Counted from the stretch's first letter, positions 1 to 7,388 are shown. The stretch is DNA of 9,177 nt from JAHBWV01 sp964588385 (GCA_964588385.1 CAZPPG010000103.1:1-9177), one strand, 5' to 3'. The notes: generated by a model from the sequence alone, not told the origin. A program made the numbers and translations.

Positions 1-156
1 CTTGCATGCTCGGCTCCTCTCGGCAGGGCTCGGGATCGTTCCGCGAACCAAAGCGCGGCTCGACAGTGTCCTACCTCGGGAGGCGAGCATGGAGCAAGGC
101 GTCCGTCGCTGTTTACCGGCGGGCCTGCGGTTCGAGACCGCATCAGGGAGCTTCTG
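1..156. other. GC-rich structured segment, no gene recognised
   Basis: I recognise no gene here. Every forward frame is open or nearly so, as expected for GC-rich non-coding DNA, and no translation resembles a known family. The stretch can fold locally. Bases 41-45 (CCGCG) pair with 54-58 (CGCGG) around an 8-nt loop. Bases 126-130 (TGCGG) pair with 138-142 (CCGCA) around the 7-nt loop TTCGAGA, which looks like a tRNA T-arm. No matching acceptor strand lies at tRNA distance, so it is not a complete tRNA. Because a strong terminator follows directly, this could be the 3' end of a structured RNA or of a transcript starting outside the window. That is inference only. Confidence 0.25.
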
Positions 157-188
157 ACCGGCCCGCGAAAGCGGGCCGGTTTTGCTTT
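157..188 (+). terminator. Rho-independent terminator
   Basis: A perfect 10-bp stem (157-166 with 171-180, ACCGGCCCGC / GCGGGCCGGT) closes a GAAA tetraloop and runs straight into TTTTGCTTT (180-188). This is a classic intrinsic terminator on the plus strand. It should stop transcription entering from the left, so the transporter operon that starts about 375 bases downstream needs its own promoter. The minus-strand reading lacks a comparable U-tract. Confidence 0.87.
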
Positions 189-477
189 ACGGCTCAGGCG
201 GTTTCCGGCGGTTGGACGGGGTGGCGGAAACGACGGAGGTTCCGGGGCCAAACGCGCGGTGGCGCTGGCGGCCGCGCTCTCGGTTTGCGTCGCCTCCATC
301 GAGCTGCGACGCGAACCCCGGGGGGTTCCGGTCGGCCTCTCGGCCAAACCTCTCAAACTCTCTCCGACTCTCGGTTAGCGCACCCGCCGATTTGACGCGG
401 GGTTCCGATCCGGGTGCCCTCGCTAGAGGTAGGGCTACAGGGACTCTCGCTGTCGGTGTCTCGCCCTCACGATACGC
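189..477. other. non-coding leader, possible dispersed repeat
   Basis: There is no supportable gene in this stretch. Overlapping open frames occur on both strands, but their translations are low-complexity (Arg/Pro/Gly/Ser-rich) and none has a ribosome binding site or a family signature. It contains a short GC palindrome, GAACCCC (313-319) and GGGGTTC (322-328) separated by 2 bases. It also contains a CTC-rich stretch around 336-375. The promoter for the operon probably lies in this region or just after it, but I find no -35/-10 pair with good hexamers and spacing. The simultaneous openness of many frames is typical of GC-rich extragenic repeats, although a repeat cannot be proven from one copy. 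Confidence 0.3.
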
Positions 478-529
478 CTCCTTCGTGGGTGGCCGTAGAA
501 TGACGGCCATCGCCTTCAGCAAGAAGGAG
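478..529 (+). promoter_or_regulatory. nested inverted repeats in operon leader
   Basis: Two concentric dyads lie 33-84 bases before the first start codon. The inner one is TGGCCGT (490-496) and ACGGCCA (503-509), 7-bp arms around a 6-base spacer. The outer one is CTCCTTC (478-484) and GAAGGAG (523-529). As DNA, the inner dyad is a plausible operator for a dimeric repressor or activator. As RNA, the two could stack into a long interrupted hairpin that sequesters a purine-rich GAAGGAG tract. No trans-acting regulator is identified, and no U-tract follows, so it is not an intrinsic terminator. The functional role is inference. Confidence 0.35.
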
Positions 530-561
530 CGCCGACGGCTGTACGACTCGAGAGGCCAACA

Positions 562-1692
562 ATGCCGAAAACACGATGGATCGCGCTAGGTGCCGCAGCC
601 TGCGGTATTCTGCTGCTTGGCGCCTGGCTGGCGACGCGCAATCACACAAGCCAAGCGTCTGTCAAGATCGGCGCAATCCTTCCCCTCACCGGTCCGGGTG
701 CGTCGTTTGGTGAGTCCTCGAGAAACGCGCTCCTCTTGGCTGCCGACGAGATCAACGGCACCGCCAACAACGGGCCTCGTTTTGACCTTGTCATCGAAGA
801 CGGGATGACTGATCCGAAGTCCTCGGTGACCGCGTTTAACCGCCTCTATGACACACAGGGAATCCGGCACTTCATCACGACCGTGAGCAGCGTGTCTCTG
901 GCTCTGGCACCCCTCGCAGACCAGAAGAAGTCGCTCCTCTTCGCCAATGCCTCACATCCGCTCGTGACGGACAATCGGCAGTTCGTTCTTCGATACTCAA
1001 ACACGGCACCCGACGAGGCCCGTGTGCTGGTTGACTTTGTCGCACAGCACAGTCCAGTGTGGCGTCGCGTGTACGTCATAGCCGTGAACGACGACTACGG
1101 GCGTGCATACGCGCAGGAACTATCCACGCGCGTAGGTAGTCATCCAGACATCAGCATCGTTGGGACGGAGTTCTACGATCGGGCGGCCACGGACTTCAGA
1201 ACGGTGGCGACGAAAGCCCTCTCTGGGACGCCTGATGCAGTTCTTTTGGTTGGCTTTGGCCGGTCAATGGGCTTGTGTCTTCGTCAGCTTCGTGAGATTG
1301 GGTATACCGGCCCGTTTGTGGCGAGCCTCGGATTCGTGCTCACGCCCGATGCGGTAACGGCCGCGGACGAAGCGGTCCGCGGTGGTTATGTCCTCAATTT
1401 CTCGTTTGTTTCTGAAGCGGGGGCCCGGGCCTTCCGCGACAAGTACCGGGCCCGGTACGGTGTCGATCCGACTCCCAACGCCGTGATTGATTACGGGACG
1501 CTCCATCTTCTCACAGACGGGATTCGAGCAGTCGGCAACGACCCCGCCGTGCTGTCGTCCCACATTCGCGCGCTTCAGCGAGCACACCTTCCAACTGGCG
1601 ACGTCACCATCTCATCGCAGGGCGACATCCTCGCGCCAGTCTCCGTCGCGCCGGTCCCGCCAACTGGCACAATCAGCCTGTGGGGCGACTAA
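562..1692 (+). CDS. Liv-type amino-acid ABC transporter substrate-binding protein
   Basis: This protein captures the substrate outside the cytoplasmic membrane and delivers it to the LivHM permeases. It belongs to the type I periplasmic binding family (Peripla_BP_6, LivJ/LivK-like). The 376-residue length is normal. Visible hallmarks are IGAILPLTGPGASFGES (36-52), the AADEING stretch (60-66), IEDGMTDP (78-85), the ligand-loop serines in VSS (108-110), the hinge region VNDDYGRAYAQEL (175-187), FYDRAATDF (204-212) and a C-terminal GDVTISSQGD (346-355). The N-terminus has one hydrophobic segment (about 7-24) after Lys3/Arg5. There is no canonical lipobox and no obvious AxA cleavage site, so it may be a membrane-anchored rather than a free protein. 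The start is fixed by GAGAGG at 550-555, 6 bases before the ATG. It is the first gene of the operon, 18 bases before the AAA+ gene. The exact ligand (branched-chain or other amino acid, or a related acid or amide) cannot be read from sequence. Confidence 0.92.
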   Translation: MPKTRWIALGAAACGILLLGAWLATRNHTSQASVKIGAILPLTGPGASFGESSRNALLLAADEINGTANNGPRFDLVIEDGMTDPKSSVTAFNRLYDTQGIRHFITTVSSVSLALAPLADQKKSLLFANASHPLVTDNRQFVLRYSNTAPDEARVLVDFVAQHSPVWRRVYVIAVNDDYGRAYAQELSTRVGSHPDISIVGTEFYDRAATDFRTVATKALSGTPDAVLLVGFGRSMGLCLRQLREIGYTGPFVASLGFVLTPDAVTAADEAVRGGYVLNFSFVSEAGARAFRDKYRARYGVDPTPNAVIDYGTLHLLTDGIRAVGNDPAVLSSHIRALQRAHLPTGDVTISSQGDILAPVSVAPVPPTGTISLWGD

Positions 1693-1710
1693 CCGGTACA
1701 CTTCCTCAAC

Positions 1711-3756
1711 ATGTCGCCAGCCCACACGCCAGATCCCGACGATCTACAACACAAACGGCTCAGGCTTCGTCTTGCCGCCTATGCGTGCCACGAGAATGCC
1801 CGCCAGAGGATCGTCGCTGCGATCCACAACACTGAGTTGGCGTCGGCGCACTTGCACTTCAATGCCTATTTCTGCGAGACTCCGGCGGTGTGGCCCTTTC
1901 CGGCCCGCCGACGAGCCCCGGGGTTGATTGCGCCCTTCATTGATCACGAGATTGCACGCCGAACGCTCAGCCTGCACATCGACCCGGGCGCATCGGATGC
2001 CGAGTGCAACGCCTACTTGACAAAGGTCAGCACGGAGATTCGGGCGCTTGGTCCAACACATCCGTTTCGCATGCCGCTGGCCTACACCAATCCTGCAAAC
2101 ATTGTCGCGCTGTGGCAACGATTCGCCTGCCTTGGGCCCCTGTCGGAAGGCAGTTTGGCGAGTCAGTTGTTCAAGGCCTGGTGCGCGGACCGCGCTCATA
2201 CGGACATGAGGATCAATTGCGATCCTCTTCGCGCCACCGAGTGTGTCGCGGACATGAAGAAGAAGATTGCGTCAACGGTCCTTAAGCCGGCAGAGAAACT
2301 GGCATACGTCAACGTGTTTGCGTTGTTGTACTACGCGCTGATGACAAGCAGCAACCCTAACGATTGTTTGTACTTTGTTGCCGCGCCACTCTGTACAAAG
2401 CGCACGTTTCACGGTGTCCTGATTGCCGCAGTGGAGGCCCCCGCCGGTGCCGGGATTCCGCGCGCATCCATTGACACGGTGTTGGGACGAGTTGGTGCAG
2501 CTCTCGTCGAAGAAGCGAGGAATACCTATCTTCCTACGCTCATCTTGTCGCAGAACAGCTGGGAAGAGCACCTTCTCCATAAACATCTGGAAGCGGGCAA
2601 GACGCCGGCCGCATTCGACGCCCGCAGGGATCTGGTGTACTCGCATCTGGGTCGGCTACCGAAGCCGGCGGATACGCTAGACAAAGAGAACGACAATGAT
2701 GCCCTGGAGGTCGCGCTGATCACACTCTGGGCCCGCCGGCGCGAGGCTGTGAAGTATCGTGGCACGGTAGTGAAGGACTCATTGGTGTTTCGGAAGATGA
2801 TGGCGGCGTCGCCCGGGATGATCAGTGCCATCAGACAGGTCACCAGCTTGGGCCTTGGCGAGCCGAAGGAGCCACCACTCCAGGCGGTGTTGGTCGTCGC
2901 GCCGCCCGGATCGGGCAAGGAGATGATGTCGGAGTTGGTACCGCTATTCAGTTCGCACTTTTGGGATCGAGCAAAGCGGACGATCAACATGGGTTCGGTA
3001 ATGCTGGAGACGCGCGAGCGAGGTGGGGGATTTCTCGGTTTGCTACTGGATCTCGCAGCCGATCCCCTGAAGGACGGAGGTACGCTGGTCTTGGATGAAC
3101 TGAACAGTCTCGACATCTCAGCCCAGCCGATGCTGCTGAGAGTGCTCGAGGAGGGGAAGTTGGAGCGCCCTCGACCGGCACCGGCGACAGCAAAGCGAGC
3201 GTCGACAACGCACTCAGCTGCATGGGAACCACTTCCGTGGCTCGTGATCGGCCTAATCAACGAGGATCCGGCGCGGCTTACCCTCGAATCGCTACGAGAA
3301 CGAGTCACCGAACCCATCTTCGGTGAACTGTTGGGATCGGCCCTGTACGAGCACTGGAAGGTCAAGAGCCGCATGCGTGATGATCTTTACTACCGCATTC
3401 GACGATGCGGTGAGATTCGGATGACGGGACTCAATGATCGGCGCCCGGACATCCCCATTGTGTTCTACTTCCGACTGCGCAAGCTCCTTGAACCCAAGGA
3501 AGTGTTCCTTACATATGAGGCCACGCGTCGACTAATCGATCCCTCGCTCAATTGGAAGGGCAACATGCGCAAATTGGAGGCTGTTGCGCGGCACCTCAAG
3601 GGCATTATCGAGCGTGAGCGATCGAAGGAGTCGATCATTCGGATCGATGAGGTGCACATCGAGACAGCGTTACAGGGCGTCGGCATGCGCAAGGGCACCT
3701 GCGCTAATTGTGGTCAACGTGTCGGCGTGGCCACCTCCGTGTCGGGAGGTGCGTGA
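1711..3756 (+). CDS. sigma-54-activator-like AAA+ ATPase without GAFTGA or HTH
   Basis: The C-terminal half (about 355-630) is a AAA+ module of the bacterial enhancer-binding-protein clade. It shows the entry motif SPGM (367-370), Walker A APPGSGKE (397-404), Walker B GGTLVLDEL (456-464, Asp462/Glu463), the following AQPMLLRVLEEG (471-482), a sensor I Asn at 517, the arginine-finger segment RMRDDLYYRI (554-563), DRRPDIP (576-582) and sensor II GNMRKLEAV (617-625). The sigma-54-contacting GAFTGA loop is absent; the equivalent region reads RGGGFLGLL (437-445). About 30 extra residues lie between sensor I and the arginine finger, and there is no C-terminal Fis-type HTH, only a tail with CANC (664-667). 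The N-terminal 350 residues are not recognised; 215-272 vaguely resembles the end of a GAF domain. It is therefore unlikely to be an ordinary sigma-54 transcription activator. It may remodel or regulate a partner, perhaps the synthetase-like protein whose start overlaps its stop codon. The ATG at 1711 has a poor ribosome binding site, so the exact start is less certain. Confidence 0.85.
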   Translation: MSPAHTPDPDDLQHKRLRLRLAAYACHENARQRIVAAIHNTELASAHLHFNAYFCETPAVWPFPARRRAPGLIAPFIDHEIARRTLSLHIDPGASDAECNAYLTKVSTEIRALGPTHPFRMPLAYTNPANIVALWQRFACLGPLSEGSLASQLFKAWCADRAHTDMRINCDPLRATECVADMKKKIASTVLKPAEKLAYVNVFALLYYALMTSSNPNDCLYFVAAPLCTKRTFHGVLIAAVEAPAGAGIPRASIDTVLGRVGAALVEEARNTYLPTLILSQNSWEEHLLHKHLEAGKTPAAFDARRDLVYSHLGRLPKPADTLDKENDNDALEVALITLWARRREAVKYRGTVVKDSLVFRKMMAASPGMISAIRQVTSLGLGEPKEPPLQAVLVVAPPGSGKEMMSELVPLFSSHFWDRAKRTINMGSVMLETRERGGGFLGLLLDLAADPLKDGGTLVLDELNSLDISAQPMLLRVLEEGKLERPRPAPATAKRASTTHSAAWEPLPWLVIGLINEDPARLTLESLRERVTEPIFGELLGSALYEHWKVKSRMRDDLYYRIRRCGEIRMTGLNDRRPDIPIVFYFRLRKLLEPKEVFLTYEATRRLIDPSLNWKGNMRKLEAVARHLKGIIERERSKESIIRIDEVHIETALQGVGMRKGTCANCGQRVGVATSVSGGA

Positions 3757-4886
3757 TGACCGACTCGCTTGCCCGAGCGTACAGCGCGTACTACGGCGCC
3801 CTTGGTCACACGAGTGTGCCTGCATACTCCCTCCTCCATCCTGCGTTTAAGACTTCGTTTGTGCTGAGCGCTGGCGTCATCGACATGGAGCAGAGGTTGG
3901 CGGGAGACACCGCTGGTCAGGTTCGGTCGGTTCTAGTCCAGCCCTGCTTCAGGCATTTCGACAGTGCGGCCGTCACATCGGGCAGGCATCTGTCGCTTTT
4001 TTTGATGGGCGCCGCGCTGTATTTTGACAGTCCTTCGCCCGTAGTGGTCGTCGAGTCTCTTCTTCGATTCCTTCTCACCGAACTGTCGCTGCCCCGCGAT
4101 CGTCTATGGCTGACCACGTTTGCTGGAGGTGACATCGCCGGGAGCGAGATTCCCGCGGACGTCGAAAGCGAAGCCGTGTGGCGCTCCGTCGGACTTTCAC
4201 CGGGTCAAGCCGTCCGGTGCGGCAGCGCTCAGAACTTTTGGCGAGAGGGCGCGAATTCAGGAGAGGCGCGGAGCGGGCTGTGCGGCCCACACGCCGAGGT
4301 GTTTGTCGAGCGCAGGGATCCGGTTGCATGCACCGCGTCGTCGTGTCGACCTGGTTGTGAGTGTGGCCGATTTCTTGAGATCGGCAACGTGGTGTTTCCA
4401 AGATATCGCCTGGTGGCCGACCGGCTCGAGACGATCCCGTCGGTCCTGGCAGAGGCAGCTCTAGGGCTGGATCGGGTGGCGATGGTAGTGGAAGCGAAGG
4501 ACAAGGTTTTCGATACTTCGGCATTGATGGGGTACAAGACTGAAGCGCTCCACGGACCGCTTTCGGACATGTCAGACGCCAACGCGATCGCAATCATCTT
4601 GGACCACGTGAGGTCGTTTTGCTGCCTGGTGGCCGAGGGAGCGCGTCCATCGGCCAAGGGTCGTGGTCACATACTGCGGCGCCTCATGCGCGATGCCATG
4701 CGCGCGGCAGGATGTCACTCTTCGTCATCCCATGAATCGCTGGTCAAGGTAGCGGCGCTGCTGCTGCGGCACCCGGAGGCATGTTGCACGATCCAGCTCG
4801 CTTCGCGCTGGACGGAGGTAGCCCAGATTCTCGAAGGCGAATTACAACTTCTCGCATCCACGAAGGCCCTGGAACACAGAGCATGA
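3756..4886 (+). CDS. stand-alone alanyl-tRNA-synthetase-like catalytic-core paralogue
   Basis: This 376-residue protein aligns along its length with the class II catalytic and early tRNA-recognition part of AlaRS, but ends where canonical enzymes (about 870 residues) continue into the editing and C-Ala domains. Matching landmarks are YGALGHTSVPAYSLL (13-27), the motif 2 arginine in QPCFR (62-66), NFW (160-162), GLCGPHAEV (174-182), FLEIGNVVF (206-214), motif 3 GLDR (237-240), DHVRS (283-287) and RGHILRRL (303-310). A Cys cluster C192-x4-C197-x3-C201-x-C203 resembles one I recall in some full-length AlaRS and may bind zinc. Several active-site positions differ. The FEMLGN stretch of motif 2 is FLMGAA (82-87), the Asp before motif 3 is Glu233, the DTG glycine is Ala235, and the Trp of EIWN is Gly210. 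It may activate another amino acid, sense one, or be inactive. The start is the ATG at 3756, with GGAGG at 3744-3748; it overlaps the AAA+ stop by one base. Its own stop overlaps livH. Confidence 0.85.
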   Translation: MTDSLARAYSAYYGALGHTSVPAYSLLHPAFKTSFVLSAGVIDMEQRLAGDTAGQVRSVLVQPCFRHFDSAAVTSGRHLSLFLMGAALYFDSPSPVVVVESLLRFLLTELSLPRDRLWLTTFAGGDIAGSEIPADVESEAVWRSVGLSPGQAVRCGSAQNFWREGANSGEARSGLCGPHAEVFVERRDPVACTASSCRPGCECGRFLEIGNVVFPRYRLVADRLETIPSVLAEAALGLDRVAMVVEAKDKVFDTSALMGYKTEALHGPLSDMSDANAIAIILDHVRSFCCLVAEGARPSAKGRGHILRRLMRDAMRAAGCHSSSSHESLVKVAALLLRHPEACCTIQLASRWTEVAQILEGELQLLASTKALEHRA

Positions 4887-5758
4887 ATGTCCAGGTCCTG
4901 TTCAATGGTCTCGTCGCGGCTGGCCCTGTCGCCTTGGTAGCGCTTGGCCTCTCCCTCGTATTCAGCGTTGAGCGTCTGTTTCACCTGGCTCACGCCCTAG
5001 TGTTCACGTTTGCCGCCTACGCCGCGTTCGCGCTGCAGCATTGGGGGTTACCCCGCGGTCTCTCTCTCTGCATCGCAGTCGTTGCCGCGACCGCCCTCGG
5101 CACGGGCATCGAAATAGCCATTTATGCGCCTATGCGCCGTGCCGGTGCGTCCTCATTAGTAATGCTTGTCGCATCACTAGGGATTGTTGTTCTGGGCCAA
5201 GGGTGCGTGTCGCTCGCCTTCGGCAGTCAGACATTGTCTCTCCGTTCAACTGGCTTCTCGGCTTCTCACCAGATCTGCGGCGCTCACTTGACGACCCCGC
5301 AGCTCCTATCAGTCGCGATCAGCGGGACACTGTGTGCTGGGATCGTTGCTTTCATGAAATGGACACGGGCTGGATTGCTCATTCGCGCCGTTGCATCTGA
5401 CCCTGGTCTCGCCAGCATCGTCGGTGTCCCGCGCGAACGCGTGACCTTCGGAGCCTTTGTGGTTGCGTCGGCTGCGGCCGCTGTATCGGGCATGCTCGTC
5501 GCCTATGACACTGACCTCACTCCCATGATGGGCTTCAACATACTGCTTCCAGCGCTTACGGCCGCCGTGATTGGGGGCCTCGGGAGCATCCTCGGTTCGA
5601 TAGTCGGGGCCCTGCTGATCGGAGTCGCGTGGCACCTGATGGGGTGGTTTCTGCCTACCCAATGGCAAGATGCTGGTGTCTTCCTCGTTCTGGGCGCGTG
5701 TCTGATAGGGAGGCCGCAGGGACTCTGGGGGAGACCGCTGCGTAAGGTCACCATCTAG
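4883..5758 (+). CDS. branched-chain amino-acid ABC transporter permease LivH
   Basis: LivH is one of the two integral-membrane subunits that form the translocation channel together with LivM. The 291 residues are normal for the family and strongly hydrophobic, with about eight predicted membrane segments. Diagnostic motifs are HLAHALVFTFAAY (34-46, the family's Ala-His region), a cytoplasmic coupling loop TRAGLLIRAV...IVGVPRERV (161-187) that docks the ATPases, LTPMMGF (212-218) and AAVIGGLGS (227-235). The ATG at 4883 is chosen over upstream in-frame starts because it forms an ATGA overlap with the stop of the synthetase-like gene (translational coupling) and gives the usual family N-terminus. 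The livM start follows one base after its stop codon. Confidence 0.94.
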   Translation: MNVQVLFNGLVAAGPVALVALGLSLVFSVERLFHLAHALVFTFAAYAAFALQHWGLPRGLSLCIAVVAATALGTGIEIAIYAPMRRAGASSLVMLVASLGIVVLGQGCVSLAFGSQTLSLRSTGFSASHQICGAHLTTPQLLSVAISGTLCAGIVAFMKWTRAGLLIRAVASDPGLASIVGVPRERVTFGAFVVASAAAAVSGMLVAYDTDLTPMMGFNILLPALTAAVIGGLGSILGSIVGALLIGVAWHLMGWFLPTQWQDAGVFLVLGACLIGRPQGLWGRPLRKVTI

Positions 5759-5759
5759 G

Positions 5760-6632
5760 ATGGACTACTTCTTCCACATCATCGTCCTGGTGAGCATCTA
5801 CACGACGCTCGCCGTATCGCTCGACCTCGTGGCGGGTCACACTGGGCTGCTTTCACTCGCGCACGCCGCATTCTACGGAATTGGCGCATACGCCACGGCA
5901 ATTCTCGCCGTCCAACATGGAGTGCCATTCATTGGAGGGATCGCCTGCGGCATGAGCGCAGCTGCTGCCTTGTCGGCCATCGTCTCCTTGTCATCACTCC
6001 GTGTGCATGATGACTACTTTGCCGTCGCGACGTTTGCATTTCAGATGGTGGTGCTGAGTGTTCTCAATAATTGGATGGAGTTGACCAATGGGCCTTTGGG
6101 CGTGGCAGGAATACCGCGTCCGAACGTGTTCGGATGGATCGTTCAGTCCACTCCCGAGTATGCGGTTCTGGCCGCATGTGTTGCGGTCGCGGCGTACTGG
6201 GTGGTTGGCCGAATCGTCAGCAGCCCATTTGGCCGTGTGTTGAGGGCAATTCGAGAGGACGAGATTCTGGCTCAATCCTTGGGCAAGAGCACGTTTCGAT
6301 TCAAGGCAGTGGCAATCGCGATCTCGGCGGCGCTCGCGGCTGCAGCCGGAGGTGTGTACGCGCACTACATCACGTTTATCGACCCGACGAGTTTTACAGT
6401 GCTGGAGTCCATTCTAGTGCTGTCAATGGTGATTCTGGGTGGCGCCGCGAGCCGCTGGGGGCCGCTGGTTGGGGCAATCTGCCTTGTCCTGCTACCGGAG
6501 GTCCTGTACGCCATTGGGTTGTCGCCCTTCGTCGCTGCGCAACTTCGTCAGGTGCTGTATGGCGCGGCGCTGGTCGCCATGATGATGCTTCGATATCGGA
6601 GAGCGGTCGGCCGTCCGGCGTTTCAGATGTGA
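5760..6632 (+). CDS. branched-chain amino-acid ABC transporter permease LivM
   Basis: LivM is the second channel subunit and partners LivH. At 290 residues it corresponds to the compact LivM form. Family hallmarks are GHTGLLSLAHAAFYGIGAYA (26-45), LTNGPLGV (108-115), the ATPase-docking loop FGRVLRAIREDEILAQSLG (157-175) and VILGGAASRWGPLVGA (224-239). About eight hydrophobic segments are visible. Only one base separates its ATG from the livH stop, with a weak AAGG (5744-5747) upstream, so expression probably depends on coupling from livH. Nothing suggests damage. Confidence 0.94.
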   Translation: MDYFFHIIVLVSIYTTLAVSLDLVAGHTGLLSLAHAAFYGIGAYATAILAVQHGVPFIGGIACGMSAAAALSAIVSLSSLRVHDDYFAVATFAFQMVVLSVLNNWMELTNGPLGVAGIPRPNVFGWIVQSTPEYAVLAACVAVAAYWVVGRIVSSPFGRVLRAIREDEILAQSLGKSTFRFKAVAIAISAALAAAAGGVYAHYITFIDPTSFTVLESILVLSMVILGGAASRWGPLVGAICLVLLPEVLYAIGLSPFVAAQLRQVLYGAALVAMMMLRYRRAVGRPAFQM

Positions 6633-6638
6633 GGATGA

Positions 6639-7388
6639 ATGAGCACGCTTCGCTGCCATGATGTGTGCAAGTCGTTCAACGGGGCGCGCGCGCTTGTAGA
6701 TGTACGATTGGCGCTGCCCCTCTCGGGAGTCGCAGCGATCATCGGACCAAATGGCGCAGGGAAGACGACGCTCCTAAACGTCCTGACTGGATTCGTTCAT
6801 GCGGATTCTGGTCGGTGCTTTGTGGGCGAGCGCGAGACGACTGGTTGGCCGGCACATCGGATTGCCCGGACGGGCGTGGCCAGAACGTTCCAAGACCTTC
6901 GGATTATCCGACAAGTCACGGTTCGCGAGAACGCCCTGCTTGCGCGCCCCGGTCAACGCGGCGAGACGCTGTTGGGCGCCGTGCTACGCGTGGGCTCCAA
7001 ACGGGAGGAGGCGGAACACGCGTCGGCGGTTGACCGCGTTCTGAAGCACGTTGGTCTTCTTGACAACGCTGGCAACCTCGCGGCGGAGTTGTCCTACGGG
7101 CAGCAAAAACTGCTGACGTTGGCTTGCTGTCTCGCCACGGAGGCGCAAGTGTTGCTTCTGGATGAGCCCGTCGCGGGCGTTCACGGCGCCCTCGCAACCG
7201 CGATACTGGAGCTACTTCGAGACCTAGGCAGGCGGGGAAAGCTCGTTGTCATGGTCGAGCACGACATTCGAGCAGTTCGAGAAGTCGCGGAGCACGTCAC
7301 AGTGATGGACGCTGGCACGGTTATTTCCACAGGTCCATGCAAAGACGTCCTTGATCGCCCGGAGATTATGGAGGCGTACCTTGGCTGA
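6639..7388 (+). CDS. branched-chain amino-acid ABC transporter ATPase LivG
   Basis: LivG is one of the two cytoplasmic nucleotide-binding subunits that power import. All ABC motifs are intact: Walker A GPNGAGKT (36-43), Q-loop Gln85 in TFQDLR, signature LSYGQQ (151-156), Walker B VLLLDEP (171-177) with catalytic Glu176, and the H-loop His208 in VEHDI. The FQDLRII segment and the C-terminal IMEAYLG ending (243-249) are typical of LivG rather than LivF. The length of 249 residues is usual. GAGG at 6631-6634 precedes the ATG at 6639. An out-of-frame ATG at 6635 is not used. The gene overlaps livF by 8 bases. Confidence 0.95.
   Translation: MSTLRCHDVCKSFNGARALVDVRLALPLSGVAAIIGPNGAGKTTLLNVLTGFVHADSGRCFVGERETTGWPAHRIARTGVARTFQDLRIIRQVTVRENALLARPGQRGETLLGAVLRVGSKREEAEHASAVDRVLKHVGLLDNAGNLAAELSYGQQKLLTLACCLATEAQVLLLDEPVAGVHGALATAILELLRDLGRRGKLVVMVEHDIRAVREVAEHVTVMDAGTVISTGPCKDVLDRPEIMEAYLG

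Noticed and set aside
78..153. A tRNA ending with the T-arm-like hairpin at 126-142
   Set aside because: The seven bases after the hairpin (TCAGGGA) have no complementary acceptor strand at the expected distance, and no anticodon arm or CCA is found.
392..440. A sigma-70 promoter with TTGACG at 392-397 as -35
   Set aside because: No acceptable -10 hexamer occurs 16-18 bases downstream. I also found no convincing -24/-12 sigma-54 promoter.
6..589. Overlapping plus- and minus-strand open frames in the leader (6-395, 182-589, 187-522)
   Set aside because: They cross the terminator or lack ribosome binding sites. Their translations are low-complexity and mutually overlapping, so none is supportable as a gene.
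500..589. Possible 29-codon leader peptide starting at ATG 500
   Set aside because: It has no good ribosome binding site and no run of regulatory codons, and it runs into the start of the binding-protein gene. It was not strong enough to list.
2526..3374. A 282-codon minus-strand open frame, Ser/Arg-rich
   Set aside because: It is antisense to the AAA+ gene, which carries Walker, sensor and arginine-finger motifs on the plus strand. It is a composition shadow.
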